Source: Hutsoniella sourekii ATCC 700629
GTDB taxonomy: Bacteria; Bacillota; Bacilli; Lactobacillales; Aerococcaceae
Direction of reading: 5' to 3'
Length of the DNA: 64,000 bases
Assembly: GCF_000518205.1 (NCBI RefSeq)
Contig: NZ_JADD01000011.1
Coordinates: forward strand, 25,240 to 89,239
Shown here: piece by piece, positions 29,977-40,762 of the stretch
How positions within the stretch are numbered: the first letter of the stretch is position 1
Layout of the letters: each line of letters starts with the position of its first letter
Made by a program: the position numbers and the translations under genes
Notes under the pieces: model-generated
The model's database searches: none
What the model was told of the DNA's origin: nothing
The model's input: the letters and a program-made list of their open reading frames with translations, nothing else

Positions 29977-31785
29977 ATGTCTGTAAGTGATAACCCTAAG
30001 CAGCCAAGTGCCAGAAGGCTAGGTCAAGATGAGTCGGGAACTTGGTGGCAAGTACAAGTAGCCAATAGTGAGGCCCTGGTTAAATACTTTGAACATGGAC
30101 TCAGTGAAGCGATCCGCAATAAATGGCAGGCGCTGATTCATGAAGACCCCACCCCCGCCCTCAAGCGTCAAACAACTTGGCCCTTGGAATGGGTAGCTGG
30201 TGATCAAGGCCAGGAAGGGGTCTTGATGCGGGACCAGCAGGGAATTTGGCTGAGTGACTATTTAGAAGAAGGCAGACCGCTGAATCAAAGAATTGAAGTA
30301 GCCAAAGCCCTCTGTTTGTTGGTCAGTGAGTTTCACCGGAATAATTATCTACTGGGAGACATGAATCCGGATGGCTTTCTGGTGGATCAGTTAGGCCAGC
30401 AAACACACCTAACTTATGCAAGATTAGAGCGGATCAGCTTCTTGGACCGCCAGGGGAATACCTGGGCGACTCCAAGCGGACGCTATGACCTTTTGGCCCC
30501 GGAATTGAGAGGGATTAATTTAAGTCAGCTTCCTTATGTCGCTTGGACTCGGGAGAATGATTATTACCAATTAGCGGTTTTAATCTTTGTCTTATTAGTC
30601 GATCAGGTCCATCCTTTAACCGGTCTGGATTTCCGTCGGGAAGTGAGCCAAGCTAATCCTCAACCGTCTCCTGGCTACCATGAATTAGATTTTCGAGTGG
30701 AAGATTACCCGCAATTGCTGGAGTTTCCAAGCCAATTAGTGAGCTTGATGGACTTTTCTTTCCGGGTCGGCTTGGACAATCCGACGCAACGCCTGCTTCC
30801 TCAGACTTGGTACCAGTCCTTGGAAGCCCTGGAAGAAAGTCTGGAGTCAGGGAGTGACAGGAAGGCTAGTGGCCTAGATCCAGCTAGTGAATTGCTTGAT
30901 GAAGATCAATCATCAAGTGGCCACAATCGTCTAGGTCGACTGGTCTTCTCACTGGTCTTGTTGATGGGTCTGGCTGGAGGTGCTTGGGCAACTTGGGATT
31001 ATATGACGACTTCGGGTAACCAGAAAGCCTCCTTCTCCCAGAGCCAATCGGTCCAGGAATCGCTAGCTGAAGAGACGGTGATTCCTTATGCCTTGGATAA
31101 GGAGTGGGACCAAGTACTACACGATCTGCAAGAAGGGCAGCTAGATGAGTCGAGTTTGGAGGCAGGCTTCCAAGCTATAGATAGAGAGGCATTCGATCCA
31201 TACCCTGTAGTTAAGCAGATGCTAGCTGACCTAGATCAAGAAGGTAATCCGGAAGCGCTTTTTGACTTGTATTCCCATACTTATACCTACCAGCTAAGAC
31301 GAGGGACCCTGTCATCCTTGGAGGGTCAGGCGATTAATTATTTAAGAGCCAAGCTCCTCTTGGGTCTTGACCAGGCCGGTATTTCCAAGGCGATTTTGGC
31401 TAAGACTTATCAGAATTACCTTGATATTAATGAGACTAGTCCAGATTTAGGAGAAGTATTGAGAAGGCTCAGCGACTATTCGGGTCAAGACGGGCGCGCC
31501 TATCAAGTAGAATTTGGTCTAGTTGATGATCAACCCAGCCAGATTGCGGTCATGCTCTACTCTCCGGTCAGTGGCCGATCCTATGATTATATTTATAGAC
31601 TGGAGGACAGTCAGTGGACAGCTTTTTCTCCAGAAGGAGAACCGATGGAGTCGCAAGCTTTTGACTTTGAGGAGACTTATGGCGCCCAGTTGACGGATAC
31701 TTATCAACCCCAAGTCATTTTCCCTGAAGGAACTATTTTCCAAAAGTTTGAAGCAGACTCATCTACTTCCTCCCAGAGCAGTTAA
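29977..31785 (+). CDS. Membrane protein with kinase-like (pseudokinase) domain
   Basis: Not confidently assigned to a named family. Residues ~1-285 look like a degenerate protein-kinase fold: HRNNYLLGDMNPDGFLVD resembles the catalytic loop, with Asp kept, and YDLLAPELRG resembles the APE segment, but the DFG position reads ARLERISF and the glycine loop is not evident. A single membrane helix (LVFSLVLLMGLAGGAWATW) lies near 330, followed by a Ser/Gln/Glu-rich outer domain of ~250 residues. This is the layout of Ser/Thr kinase receptors without PASTA repeats. ATG at 29977 follows AGGAGAGG. Own promoter. Confidence 0.65.
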   Translation: MSVSDNPKQPSARRLGQDESGTWWQVQVANSEALVKYFEHGLSEAIRNKWQALIHEDPTPALKRQTTWPLEWVAGDQGQEGVLMRDQQGIWLSDYLEEGRPLNQRIEVAKALCLLVSEFHRNNYLLGDMNPDGFLVDQLGQQTHLTYARLERISFLDRQGNTWATPSGRYDLLAPELRGINLSQLPYVAWTRENDYYQLAVLIFVLLVDQVHPLTGLDFRREVSQANPQPSPGYHELDFRVEDYPQLLEFPSQLVSLMDFSFRVGLDNPTQRLLPQTWYQSLEALEESLESGSDRKASGLDPASELLDEDQSSSGHNRLGRLVFSLVLLMGLAGGAWATWDYMTTSGNQKASFSQSQSVQESLAEETVIPYALDKEWDQVLHDLQEGQLDESSLEAGFQAIDREAFDPYPVVKQMLADLDQEGNPEALFDLYSHTYTYQLRRGTLSSLEGQAINYLRAKLLLGLDQAGISKAILAKTYQNYLDINETSPDLGEVLRRLSDYSGQDGRAYQVEFGLVDDQPSQIAVMLYSPVSGRSYDYIYRLEDSQWTAFSPEGEPMESQAFDFEETYGAQLTDTYQPQVIFPEGTIFQKFEADSSTSSQSS

Positions 31786-31889
31786 GATAGCGAGTCTAGG
31801 ACCCGACTAGACAGCTAGTAGGATCCCTTGATATAATAATTGATAAAGATACCGTAATAAATAAATTAAGAAGTTAAAGGAGCAGCACC

Positions 31890-32770
31890 TTGAAACATCC
31901 AATCCAAAAACTATCAACTCTAGCCTTAACAGCCACATTGATTTTCTCATCAGTTCCAGTATTAGCCACTGAAGTTCCAGTCAGTGAGCACAATTTTCAG
32001 CAGAGGCTCCTAGTGTGCCGAATTCCGAAAATAATGGTCGTCCCAACGCATATTCCACCCCTTCCTATGAAGTAGCCCTAAGCGCTGAACCGGCTTACTC
32101 ATTGTCAGATAATATGACTGACAACATGACTAATCCTGAACCTGAGAAGAATAACCAACATGACACGAGTCTGGCTACTGAACCCGAGAACAATCCGCCA
32201 GCGGACTCTAGTGTAGACACTTCTTCCCCTGCCACTGTGCCTAACTCAGTTGATGAGAGTTCGACCGTTAGCATCAGTGAAGCTTCGCAAATAGAGAATG
32301 GGACTAGCCAGCCTAATCGAGAGGCTGGAGCTACAGGCTCGTCAACTATCGTTGCTCAAATTATTCGCTTAGCCTTTGCTAAGCAATTATATGAAGGCGA
32401 TACCCTAGTATCAGGTACTGCACCTGCGGGGGCCACAGTCACTGTCACCGTTCAAGATCCAACCGCTCAAGCAGCTGGACATGTTTATGCAGCAGAAGCC
32501 TACACAACAAAGGCTGATTCGAGTGGTTATTTCGCAGTGAATGTCGCTCCATTAAAGGTTGGCCAAATTGTGACCATTACCGCTAATGGTCACTCAGTGT
32601 CGCAAACCGTTCAAGCGATCAAGGTTACTGATATTAAAGCCATCGATCCGTCTAAGGCTGATGAATTGCCGGAAGCAGGAGAAAATGTAAATGGAATTAT
32701 GTTCGCCAGTGCCCTAACGTTTCTAGTGGCGGGCTTGGCCATTGCTTTATCCAAACATAAGAGCCATTAA
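31890..32770 (+). pseudogene. LPXTG-type surface protein with a frameshift after the signal peptide
   Basis: The first frame (TTG at 31890, RBS AAAGGAG) encodes a signal peptide ending PVLATEVPV and soon goes astray; the second frame carries the rest: a Ser/Thr/Asn/Pro-rich stalk, an Ig-like module (VSGTAPAGATVTVTVQD), and the sorting signal LPEAG, a hydrophobic stretch and the tail SKHKSH. One extra T in the TTTT run at 31994-31997 would join them as SEHNFSAEAPSVPN. Either a real one-base loss, a reversible slip, or a sequencing error. Confidence 0.8.
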
Positions 32771-32808
32771 ATTTATCATATAAAGAATCGATTAATATTC
32801 ACTGAATT

Positions 32809-32845
32809 CCCCCTTAAGTTAGAAGCTCAATCTAGCTTGAGGGGC
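32809..32845 (+). terminator. Possible weak terminator
   Basis: CCCCTTAAG / CTTGAGGGG stem after the surface protein gene; the following CTTGTTGT is a poor T-run. Confidence 0.35.
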
Positions 32846-33008
32846 TTGTTGTCTCAGTGGGGATTGGGGTTAGTTTTTACTTCTTGGTTGAAGATAGGAT
32901 GTGCTACGTTTTCATCAATTATTTTGACCTTAAAAGCTATACACAAACTCTAAAAAAGTGTAAACTGATTAAGTTAGCGTTACTTGAATTTTGTAAGGAG
33001 CGAATTGG

Positions 33009-34844
33009 ATGACAGCAAACTATCGCGAAGATATAAGAAATATAGCAATTATTGCCCACGTTGACCACGGAAAGACGACCTTGGTTAACGAACTATTAAA
33101 ACAATCAGAAACTCTAGACGCCCATACCCAATTAGACGACCGGGCGATGGACCGTGGGGATATTGAGCGGGAGCGTGGAATTACCATCCTAGCCAAGAAT
33201 ACCGCTATTGAGTATAAAGGTCACCATATCAATATTATGGATACCCCAGGACACGCGGACTTTGGGGGAGAAGTAGAGCGAATCTTGAAGATGGTTGACG
33301 GTGTCGTCCTTGTGGTGGATGCCTTTGAAGGAACCATGCCTCAGACTCGTTTTGTCTTGATGAAGGCCTTGGAGCAAGGATTAACCCCTGTGGTAGTGGT
33401 TAATAAGATTGACAAGCCAGCTGCTCGTCCAGCAGAAGTGGTAGATGAAGTCTTAGAGCTCTTTATCGAATTAGGTGCCGATGACGACCAGATTGAATTC
33501 CCGGTAGTCTATGCTTCTGCCATCAATGGGACTTCGAGTCTATCAGATGATCCAGCCGATCAAGAAGCTTCCATGGATGCCATCTTGGATACGGTCATTG
33601 AGTATGTGCCGGCGCCTCTTGATAATGTAGACGAGCCATTGAAATTCCAAGTTTCACTGCTAGATTATAATGAGTATGTTGGACGTATCGGTATTGGCCG
33701 CGTCTTCTCAGGACGCATTAAGGTTGGGGACAACGTGACCTTGATCAAGAATGATGGGTCCATCAAGAACTTCCGCGTCACCAAAATGTTTGGTTTCCTA
33801 GGATTGAACCGGGTAGAAATTCAAGAAGCAGAAGCCGGGGACTTGATCGCCTTAGCAGGGATGGATGATATCTTCGTTTCTGAGACCGTCACTTCGCCAG
33901 ATGACTTGACACCATTAGCGCCACTTCATATTGATGAGCCGACCCTACAGATGACTTTCTTAACCAATAATTCGCCTTTTGCGGGTCGTGAAGGAGACTA
34001 TGTCACTTCTCGTAACTTACAAGACCGTCTGGAACAAGAACTGCATACAGACGTTTCCTTGAAGGTTGATCCGACAGATTCACCGGACGCCTTTACCGTT
34101 TCAGGACGGGGTGAATTGCACCTATCCATCTTGATTGAGAACATGCGTCGGGAAGGTTATGAATTCCAAGTATCCCGTCCGCAAGTAATCATCAAAGAGG
34201 TAGACGGTATACAAATGGAACCATTTGAACGGGTTCAAATTGATACACCAGAAGAATACATGGGAGCCATTATCGAAGCCATGGGTGAACGTCGGGCAGA
34301 GATGGCTGATATGATTAATACCGGAACTGGTCAAGTTAGAATTATCTTCTTGATTCCTGCCCGAGGCTTGATTGGTTTTTCAACCGAATTCATGTCCTTG
34401 ACTCGCGGTTACGGAATCATGAACCATTCCTTTGATGAATACCGTCCAGTAGTGGATGCATCGATTGGTCGCCGTCGCCACGGAGCCTTAGTATCCATCG
34501 ACAGTGGTAGTGCGACTACTTATTCGATCATGAACTTGGAAGACCGGGGAACGATCTTTGTTGAACCGGGAACAGAAGTTTACGGTGGTATGATCGTAGG
34601 TGAACATAACCGTGACAATGACTTAACGGTCAACATCACTAAAGCTAAGCAGTTGACCAACGTTCGGTCTGCAACCAAAGACCAGACGAGTGTGATCAAG
34701 CAACCGCGTATTATGACCTTGGAAGAGTCGATTCAATTCATGGATGATGATGAATATTGTGAAGTGACGCCACAAAGCATTCGTCTCCGTAAGAAAATCT
34801 TAGACAAGTCTGCTCGTGAAAAAGCAGCTAAAAAAGAAAAATAA
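33009..34844 (+). CDS. typA: GTPase TypA/BipA
   Basis: Translational GTPase involved in ribosome assembly and stress adaptation. G1 [10 protein letters not shown]3 [12 protein letters not shown]4 NKIDKP, then domains shared with EF-G and the BipA-specific C-terminal block. 611 residues. RBS AAGGAGCG. The neighbourhood of UPF0223, inositol monophosphatase and ftsW is also seen in other Firmicutes. Confidence 0.96.
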   Translation: MTANYREDIRNIAIIAHVDHGKTTLVNELLKQSETLDAHTQLDDRAMDRGDIERERGITILAKNTAIEYKGHHINIMDTPGHADFGGEVERILKMVDGVVLVVDAFEGTMPQTRFVLMKALEQGLTPVVVVNKIDKPAARPAEVVDEVLELFIELGADDDQIEFPVVYASAINGTSSLSDDPADQEASMDAILDTVIEYVPAPLDNVDEPLKFQVSLLDYNEYVGRIGIGRVFSGRIKVGDNVTLIKNDGSIKNFRVTKMFGFLGLNRVEIQEAEAGDLIALAGMDDIFVSETVTSPDDLTPLAPLHIDEPTLQMTFLTNNSPFAGREGDYVTSRNLQDRLEQELHTDVSLKVDPTDSPDAFTVSGRGELHLSILIENMRREGYEFQVSRPQVIIKEVDGIQMEPFERVQIDTPEEYMGAIIEAMGERRAEMADMINTGTGQVRIIFLIPARGLIGFSTEFMSLTRGYGIMNHSFDEYRPVVDASIGRRRHGALVSIDSGSATTYSIMNLEDRGTIFVEPGTEVYGGMIVGEHNRDNDLTVNITKAKQLTNVRSATKDQTSVIKQPRIMTLEESIQFMDDDEYCEVTPQSIRLRKKILDKSAREKAAKKEK

Positions 34845-34856
34845 GTCTATCCACTT

Positions 34857-34907
34857 ACAGACAAAGTCAGTAAACAGCCTTGTTTATTGGCCTTGTCTGT
34901 TTTATTT
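34857..34907 (+). terminator. Terminator of typA
   Basis: ACAGACAA / TTGTCTGT outer stem and TAAACA / TGTTTA inner stem, then TTTATTT. Confidence 0.8.
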
Positions 34908-34944
34908 AGAAAAATTTTAAAAAATAATTTTCTCCAGAAAAAAG

Positions 34945-34959
34945 ATGAAAACGCATACG
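34945..34959 (+). promoter_or_regulatory. Candidate cre site upstream of pflB
   Basis: ATGAAAACGCATACG fits WTGNAANCGNWNNCW except for the last base. About 70 bases before the pfl -35 box, a place where CcpA can activate; CcpA control of pfl is known in other Lactobacillales. Confidence 0.45.
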
Positions 34960-35027
34960 GTCAAGCTTTCTCTGTTGCAGAATTTAAATACAGATCGTGA
35001 ACTCTGTTACAATGAAAGGGTATTCTA

Positions 35028-35056
35028 TTGCTATTTTATAGGCTTTCGGCTATAAT
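35028..35056 (+). promoter_or_regulatory. Promoter of pflBA
   Basis: TTGCTA, 17-base spacer, TATAAT; about 130 bases before pflB, leaving a long 5' leader with no clear structure. Confidence 0.65.
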
Positions 35057-35185
35057 ATGAGTGTAGTAAATCACAAGCGCAATAGACATTCGGTTACGCT
35101 AAGTCTTCTAAATGACACAGGACACAATCAATGTAACAAGGGTCTAGGCCGATTGAATAGAAATTCTTAATGGAGGAAATACTAT

Positions 35186-37438
35186 ATGGAGAAAATCAAA
35201 CAAGAACAAGTTCATGCATGGGATGGTTTCAATGGTCAAGTTTGGCGTGATGAAATCGACGTTCGTGACTTTATTCTAGAAAACTATACGCTTTATGAGG
35301 GTGACGATTCTTTCTTAGAAGGTGCAACCGTTGAGACTATGCAATTGTGGGATCAAGTGATGGACCTTACTAAGCAAGAGCGTGAAGCAGGTGGCGTTTT
35401 GGATATGGACACCAAGGTTGCTTCAACTATCACTTCTCATGGCGCAGGCTACTTAGACAAAGAAAAAGAAAAAGTCGTTGGTTTCCAAACAGACAAACCA
35501 TTCAAGCGTTCAATGCACCCATTCGGGGGAATTCGTATGGCTAAATCTTCTCTGGAAGCCTACGGTTATGAACTCGATCCAGAGACTGAGTATACCTTTA
35601 CTCATTTACGTAAGACTCACAACCAAGGAGTCTTCGATATCTACACACCTGAAATGCGTGCAGCGCGTAGTTCTGGTGTAATTACTGGTCTACCAGATGC
35701 ATACGGACGTGGCCGGATTATTGGTGACTACCGTCGTGTGGCTTTATACGGGGTTGACCGTTTGATGAAAGAACGCGCGAAGGACTTTGAAAATATTGGT
35801 GACGGTCGCATGACTGAAGAAGTGATGCGTCTACGTGAAGAAGTATCTGAACAATACCGTGCTTTACAAGAATTAATCGAACTAGGGGATATCTACGGAT
35901 TCGACCTTCGTCGCCCAGCTGAGAATGCTCAAGAAGCCTTCCAGTGGTTATACTTAGGTTACCTAGCTGCTATCAAGCAACAAAACGGGGCAGCGATGTC
36001 TCTTGGACGTACTTCTACTTTCTTAGACATCTATATTGAACGTGACTTAAGAAATGGTGTCTTAACTGAAAAAGAAGCACAAGAAATTGTTGACCACTTC
36101 GTTATGAAGTTGCGTCTGGTTAAGTTTGCTCGTACACCAGAGTACAATGAACTCTTCTCAGGAGACCCAACTTGGGTAACTGAATCTATTGGTGGGATGG
36201 CGCTTGACGGACGTCCATTGGTTACGAAGAACTCTTTCCGCTTCTTGCATACCCTATCTAACTTAGGGCCAGCACCAGAACCAAACTTAACCGTTCTCTG
36301 GTCACCAGACCTACCAGCTAACTTCAAACGTTTCTGTGCTAAAGTTTCTATAGAAACTTCAGCTATTCAATACGAGAACGATGAAGTGATGCGTCCACAC
36401 TTCGGTGATGACTATGGAATTGCTTGTTGTGTATCTGCTATGCGTATTGGTAAACAAATGCAATTCTTCGGAGCTCGTGCTAACCTTGCTAAGGCATTAC
36501 TATATGCTATTAACGGTGGGGTAGATGAGAAATCTAAGAAGCAAGTAGGACCAAGATATCAACCAATCACTTCTGAATATTTAGACTATGATGAAGTGAT
36601 GGATAAATATGACGAAATGTTAGAATGGCTAGCTGAATTGTATGTTAATGCACTGAACTGTATCCACTACAGCCACGACAAGTATTCTTATGAAAGTTTA
36701 GAAATGGCTCTTCATGATGTGAATGTACTTCGTACTATGGCTACAGGTATTGCTGGCTTCTCAGTAGCTATTGACTCATTATCAGCAATTAAATACGCTA
36801 AAGTAAAAACAATCCGTGATGAAAACGGACTTGTGGTTGACTACGAAACAGAAGGCGAATTCCCTAAATATGGTAACAACGATGACCGTGCGGACCAAAT
36901 TGGGGTAGACTTATTGAAGGCCTTCATGACTAAAGTTAAAAAGCATGAAACTTACCGTGACTCTGTCCACACGACTTCAATCCTTACAATCACTTCTAAC
37001 GTGGTTTATGGTAAGAAGACAGGTAACACACCTGATGGACGCCGGGCAGGTGAACCATTTGCGCCAGGTGCTAACCCAATGCACGGACGTGATACAAATG
37101 GAGCCCTAGCTAGCTTGCTATCTGTTGCCAAGATGCCTTATGAGTATGCTCTTGATGGTATCTCTAATACCTTCTCAATTATTCCTAAAGCCTTAGGTAA
37201 AGAAGAAAGTATGCAACAAGATAACTTAGTGAATATGCTGGATGGTTATGCTCGTGAAGGAGGCCACCACTTGAATATTAACGTATTCAACCGTGACACC
37301 TTACTAGATGCGATGGAACATCCAGAAGAGTACCCTCAATTAACAATCCGCGTTTCAGGATATGCTGTTAACTTTATCAAGTTAACACGTGAGCAACAAT
37401 TAGACGTTATTAACCGGACAATGCACGGTTCAATGTAA
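35186..37438 (+). CDS. pflB: Formate C-acetyltransferase (pyruvate formate-lyase)
   Basis: Glycyl-radical enzyme that splits pyruvate to acetyl-CoA and formate without oxygen. Catalytic Cys pair C414-C415 in GIACCVSAM; radical Gly725 in VSGYAVNF close to the C-terminus. 750 residues. RBS ATGGAGGA. Its activase follows 19 bases later. With PDH in the same window, the cell has both routes from pyruvate to acetyl-CoA. Confidence 0.98.
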   Translation: MEKIKQEQVHAWDGFNGQVWRDEIDVRDFILENYTLYEGDDSFLEGATVETMQLWDQVMDLTKQEREAGGVLDMDTKVASTITSHGAGYLDKEKEKVVGFQTDKPFKRSMHPFGGIRMAKSSLEAYGYELDPETEYTFTHLRKTHNQGVFDIYTPEMRAARSSGVITGLPDAYGRGRIIGDYRRVALYGVDRLMKERAKDFENIGDGRMTEEVMRLREEVSEQYRALQELIELGDIYGFDLRRPAENAQEAFQWLYLGYLAAIKQQNGAAMSLGRTSTFLDIYIERDLRNGVLTEKEAQEIVDHFVMKLRLVKFARTPEYNELFSGDPTWVTESIGGMALDGRPLVTKNSFRFLHTLSNLGPAPEPNLTVLWSPDLPANFKRFCAKVSIETSAIQYENDEVMRPHFGDDYGIACCVSAMRIGKQMQFFGARANLAKALLYAINGGVDEKSKKQVGPRYQPITSEYLDYDEVMDKYDEMLEWLAELYVNALNCIHYSHDKYSYESLEMALHDVNVLRTMATGIAGFSVAIDSLSAIKYAKVKTIRDENGLVVDYETEGEFPKYGNNDDRADQIGVDLLKAFMTKVKKHETYRDSVHTTSILTITSNVVYGKKTGNTPDGRRAGEPFAPGANPMHGRDTNGALASLLSVAKMPYEYALDGISNTFSIIPKALGKEESMQQDNLVNMLDGYAREGGHHLNINVFNRDTLLDAMEHPEEYPQLTIRVSGYAVNFIKLTREQQLDVINRTMHGSM

Positions 37439-37457
37439 GATTAGATAGGAGACAGTC

Positions 37458-38228
37458 ATGACAGAAGTAAAATCACCTGTAATTGGAAATGTTCACTCTA
37501 CAGAAAGTTTTGGTTCTGTCGACGGGCCAGGTATTCGCTTTATCAGCTTTATGCAGGGTTGCCGCTTGCGGTGTGAATTCTGTCATAACCCGGACACTTG
37601 GAACTTGAGAGGTGGAACGCCTTATACAGCCCAAGAACTCTTCAATCAAGCGATTGCCTACCGGTCTTTCTGGGGCGATAAGGGGGGCGTCACCGTCAGC
37701 GGTGGCGAGCCCTTGCTCCAGATCGACTTCTTGCTTGAATACTTCAAATTATGTAAGGAACATGGGATTCATACAACGATTGATACCTGTGGCGCGCCTT
37801 TTACTTATGAAGAGCCTTTCTTTTCAAAGTTTGAAGAATTGATGCAGTATACGGACTTGCTGCTATTTGATATTAAGCATATTGATCCGGAACGGCATCT
37901 AAGCTTGACAGGGGCTAGTAATAGTTCCGTCTTGGAAATGGCTCGTTACTTGTCTGACCATCAGATTCCAGTCTGGATTCGTCACGTCTTAGTGCCTACG
38001 CGGTCGGATTATGATGAGTATCTGATTCGTTTGAGTGACTTTATTGAGACCTTGGACAATGTACGTAAGGTGGAGATTCTGCCTTATCATGAATTAGGTG
38101 TTTATAAGTATGAAGCTCTAGGGATTCCTTACCGACTCAAGGGGGTTAAGCCGCCGACAGAGGACCGGGTGAGAAATGCCCAAAGGCTACTCAAAGTCGA
38201 CCAATATAAGGGTTATTTAGAAGACTAA
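37458..38228 (+). CDS. pflA: Pyruvate formate-lyase activating enzyme
   Basis: Radical-SAM enzyme that installs the glycyl radical on PFL. The 4Fe-4S ligands are Cys35, Cys39 and Cys42 in GCRLRCEFCHN; SAM-binding GGVTVSGGEPLLQ follows. 256 residues. In operon with pflB and followed by a terminator. Confidence 0.97.
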   Translation: MTEVKSPVIGNVHSTESFGSVDGPGIRFISFMQGCRLRCEFCHNPDTWNLRGGTPYTAQELFNQAIAYRSFWGDKGGVTVSGGEPLLQIDFLLEYFKLCKEHGIHTTIDTCGAPFTYEEPFFSKFEELMQYTDLLLFDIKHIDPERHLSLTGASNSSVLEMARYLSDHQIPVWIRHVLVPTRSDYDEYLIRLSDFIETLDNVRKVEILPYHELGVYKYEALGIPYRLKGVKPPTEDRVRNAQRLLKVDQYKGYLED

Positions 38229-38234
38229 TCATTG

Positions 38235-38261
38235 CCTCCTCTTTTTAGAGGAGGTTTTTTT
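38235..38261 (+). terminator. Terminator of pflBA
   Basis: CCTCCTCT / AGAGGAGG stem, TTTT loop, seven T. Confidence 0.93.
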
Positions 38262-38310
38262 ATATTTTGACTTAAATAGAAGTGATCGACCGATTTTGTA
38301 AGCAGATTGC

Positions 38311-38340
38311 TTGGTAGAAGGCTTGTTAAAATGGTATAGT
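38311..38340 (+). promoter_or_regulatory. Promoter of sodA
   Basis: TTGGTA, 18-base spacer, TATAGT; 31 bases before the start codon. Confidence 0.55.
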
Positions 38341-38371
38341 CTAAGCAAGAAATGGATAAAGGAGAGATATT

Positions 38372-38974
38372 ATGGCATTTGAATTACCGAACTTACCTTA
38401 TGCTCATGATGCGTTGGAACCAGTGATTGATAAGGAAACAATGGAGCTTCACCACGGCAAGCACCACAACACTTATGTGACTAACTTGAATAAGGCAGTG
38501 GAAGGTACTGAGTGGGCTGATAAGTCTATTGAAGAAGTTGTTAGCCAGATTGATCAAGTTCCAGAAGACATTCGCACAGCCGTTCGCAATAATGGGGGTG
38601 GCCACATTAACCACACCTTATTCTGGGAAGAGATGAAATCACCAGTTGAAAACAATGAAATTCCTGAAGCTGTAGCTAGCAAGTTAGAAGCAGCTTTTGG
38701 ATCTGTGGATAGCTTCAAAGAAAAATTCGAAGCAGCAGCGACTGGCCAGTTTGGTTCTGGTTGGGCCTGGTTGGTTGAATCTGACGGTGAATTAGAAGTT
38801 ATCGGTCTTCCTAACCAAGACAACCCGTTAATGGTTGGTAAGAACCCAATTCTAGGGATTGATGTTTGGGAACATGCTTACTACTTAAACTACCGTAACG
38901 TTCGTGCTGACTATGTGAAAGCTTTCTGGCAAGTAATTAACTGGGATGTTGTTGCAGAACGATTAGGTGCTTAA
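38372..38974 (+). CDS. sodA: Superoxide dismutase (Mn/Fe type)
   Basis: Converts superoxide to peroxide and oxygen. Metal ligands His27, His81, Asp164 and His168; signature DVWEHAYY. 200 residues, no signal peptide, so cytosolic. Placed next to the oxygen-sensitive PFL genes but with its own promoter and terminator. Confidence 0.97.
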   Translation: MAFELPNLPYAHDALEPVIDKETMELHHGKHHNTYVTNLNKAVEGTEWADKSIEEVVSQIDQVPEDIRTAVRNNGGGHINHTLFWEEMKSPVENNEIPEAVASKLEAAFGSVDSFKEKFEAAATGQFGSGWAWLVESDGELEVIGLPNQDNPLMVGKNPILGIDVWEHAYYLNYRNVRADYVKAFWQVINWDVVAERLGA

Positions 38975-38985
38975 TGAAAATTTTG

Positions 38986-39011
38986 ACCAAGTCTTTGGAC
39001 TTGGTTTTTTT
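38986..39011 (+). terminator. Terminator of sodA
   Basis: ACCAAGTC / GACTTGGT stem, TTTG loop, seven T. Confidence 0.93.
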
Positions 39012-39103
39012 AGTGGAAATAATTAAGTCTTAGGACTATCGATGGAAGCAGGGCTATCTAGTATGCTATAATAAAGCTTAATTATAGATAAAGGGGGCTT
39101 TGG

Positions 39104-40381
39104 ATGAAGTTGAAACGCAAGGGTCATGATTCAGGTACTAACTGGCAAGGTCCTTCACTGAGTCGACTAATCTCTTCTTGGGATCGGCCGCTTTTAATGA
39201 TTGTGACTCTGCTTCTCTTAATCGGCCTACTAATGGTTTTTAGTGCCACCATGTTTTATGCACCGGATGGAGGGAGTCAGCCAGATCCTTTAGGAACCAT
39301 GATGAACCACTATTTAATGATTATAGTTGGGGTGATTATCGGTATCTTAGCCAGCTTGATCCCGGACTCTTGGTACCGAAACCCTCATCTGTTGATGGTG
39401 GGTTTGACTGTATTGATGGTCCTACTTGTTGTCGTGCATTTCTTTGGTCAAGAGGTCAATGGGGCTAGGGCCTGGCTGCCACCGATCGCTAGTCTTAGTT
39501 TTCAGCCTAGTGAATTTGCTAAGATTGGCTTTTGCTTGAGTTGGGCTTGGATCTTTGACCATATTTTAAGAGAACGGATTCTCTCCAAGGAAGTAGGGCA
39601 GGTCAACTATATATTAGCCCTAGGATTTCTGATGGTGATTAATGGCGTCCTGATTTTTATTCAACCCGATCTGGGTATGACGGCGATTATCTTGGGCATG
39701 TTACTTTTAATGTTTCTAGTCTTTATGAACTCCAAGCGCTGGACCTTAACGACCCTAGCTGTTTTGATGGGCTTATTCTTGTTTGGTAATAGTCTGGGCC
39801 AACCGGTTTTTGACTTTTTGAAGCAATCAAGTTTAAGAGGTATGCACCTAGTCCAGCGGATTATTGCCTTTATCGATCCCTTTGAAGTGGCTCAAGATGA
39901 AGGCTTTCAAATTGTTAATGGTTATTTAGCCTTTAGTCGTGGCGGCTGGTTTGGTCAAGGTATTGGCCAAGGTCAAGCTAAGCTGGGGTCAGCGGGCTTT
40001 ATTCCATCAATCCATAATGACTATATTTTCGCTAATATTGTCGAAGAACTAGGTTTTATCGGTGGCGTGGTAGTTCTGGGCTTACTCTTGGCCTTGATCG
40101 TTCGCTTATTAATGTTAGCCGCACGTCCTAGCAATGACCGTTTTGGGCGTTTCGTAATTGTTGGGGTGGCAAGTTTATTTTTTGTTCAGACCTTTGCTAA
40201 TATTGGAGGTGTCTTGGGTCTAGTTCCTCTAACTGGAGTGACCCTACCCTTTGTAAGCTATGGGGGAACCAGTATGTTGGTTAACCTCTTGGCCTTATTC
40301 TTGGCGATGAAGTTTGCCAGCCCAGCATCAACACCTAAGCACCAGGTTAGTTTGGTTTATTCACGTGAGGAGGGTGATTAA
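39104..40381 (+). CDS. ftsW: FtsW/RodA/SpoVE-family peptidoglycan polymerase
   Basis: SEDS glycosyltransferase for cell-wall synthesis; FtsW (division) is favoured by the downstream ylbG-rsmD-coaD order. About ten membrane helices; conserved NGARAWL, QPSEFAK, QPDLGM, NDYIFA and LPFVSYGGTS. 425 residues with a 40-residue basic N-terminus. RBS AAAGGGGGC. RodA cannot be fully excluded. Confidence 0.9.
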   Translation: MKLKRKGHDSGTNWQGPSLSRLISSWDRPLLMIVTLLLLIGLLMVFSATMFYAPDGGSQPDPLGTMMNHYLMIIVGVIIGILASLIPDSWYRNPHLLMVGLTVLMVLLVVVHFFGQEVNGARAWLPPIASLSFQPSEFAKIGFCLSWAWIFDHILRERILSKEVGQVNYILALGFLMVINGVLIFIQPDLGMTAIILGMLLLMFLVFMNSKRWTLTTLAVLMGLFLFGNSLGQPVFDFLKQSSLRGMHLVQRIIAFIDPFEVAQDEGFQIVNGYLAFSRGGWFGQGIGQGQAKLGSAGFIPSIHNDYIFANIVEELGFIGGVVVLGLLLALIVRLLMLAARPSNDRFGRFVIVGVASLFFVQTFANIGGVLGLVPLTGVTLPFVSYGGTSMLVNLLALFLAMKFASPASTPKHQVSLVYSREEGD

Positions 40382-40762
40382 ATGGTAGTGGATTCAATGA
40401 ATCGTAAGAAGCTCATTGTCTGGCTTTATTCCACTAAGAACACAAAAAATTTAAGATCTTTTGGCTATGTTCATTACGTGAGCCAGAAGATGAAGTATGC
40501 GGTTATGTATACCGACCATCCACAAGTTGATCAAGTGATCAAAGAAATTGAAGGCTTACACTATGTCCGAGCAGTGGAACCTTCTTACCAAGAAGAGGTA
40601 GAGATGGACTTCTCCCAGGTCTTGCCTGAATTAACTCAGCAAATGGGCGATTCGGTCTATTTTTCCAATGAAGATCAGGGTGATTTCTTTGAAGAGATTG
40701 CCGAGTCCTTGAAGCAAACCGGTAGCCAGGAGGAGTCAGTGGATGAGAGTCGTTTGTGGTAA
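40382..40762 (+). CDS. DUF2129 family protein (YlbG-like)
   Basis: Small cytosolic protein of unknown function, conserved next to rsmD in Firmicutes. 126 residues: core KKLIVWLYSTKNTKNLRSFG (about 9-28), then an acidic tail. ATG directly follows the ftsW stop; RBS GAGGAGGG. Its last 20 bases overlap rsmD. Confidence 0.88.
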   Translation: MVVDSMNRKKLIVWLYSTKNTKNLRSFGYVHYVSQKMKYAVMYTDHPQVDQVIKEIEGLHYVRAVEPSYQEEVEMDFSQVLPELTQQMGDSVYFSNEDQGDFFEEIAESLKQTGSQEESVDESRLW

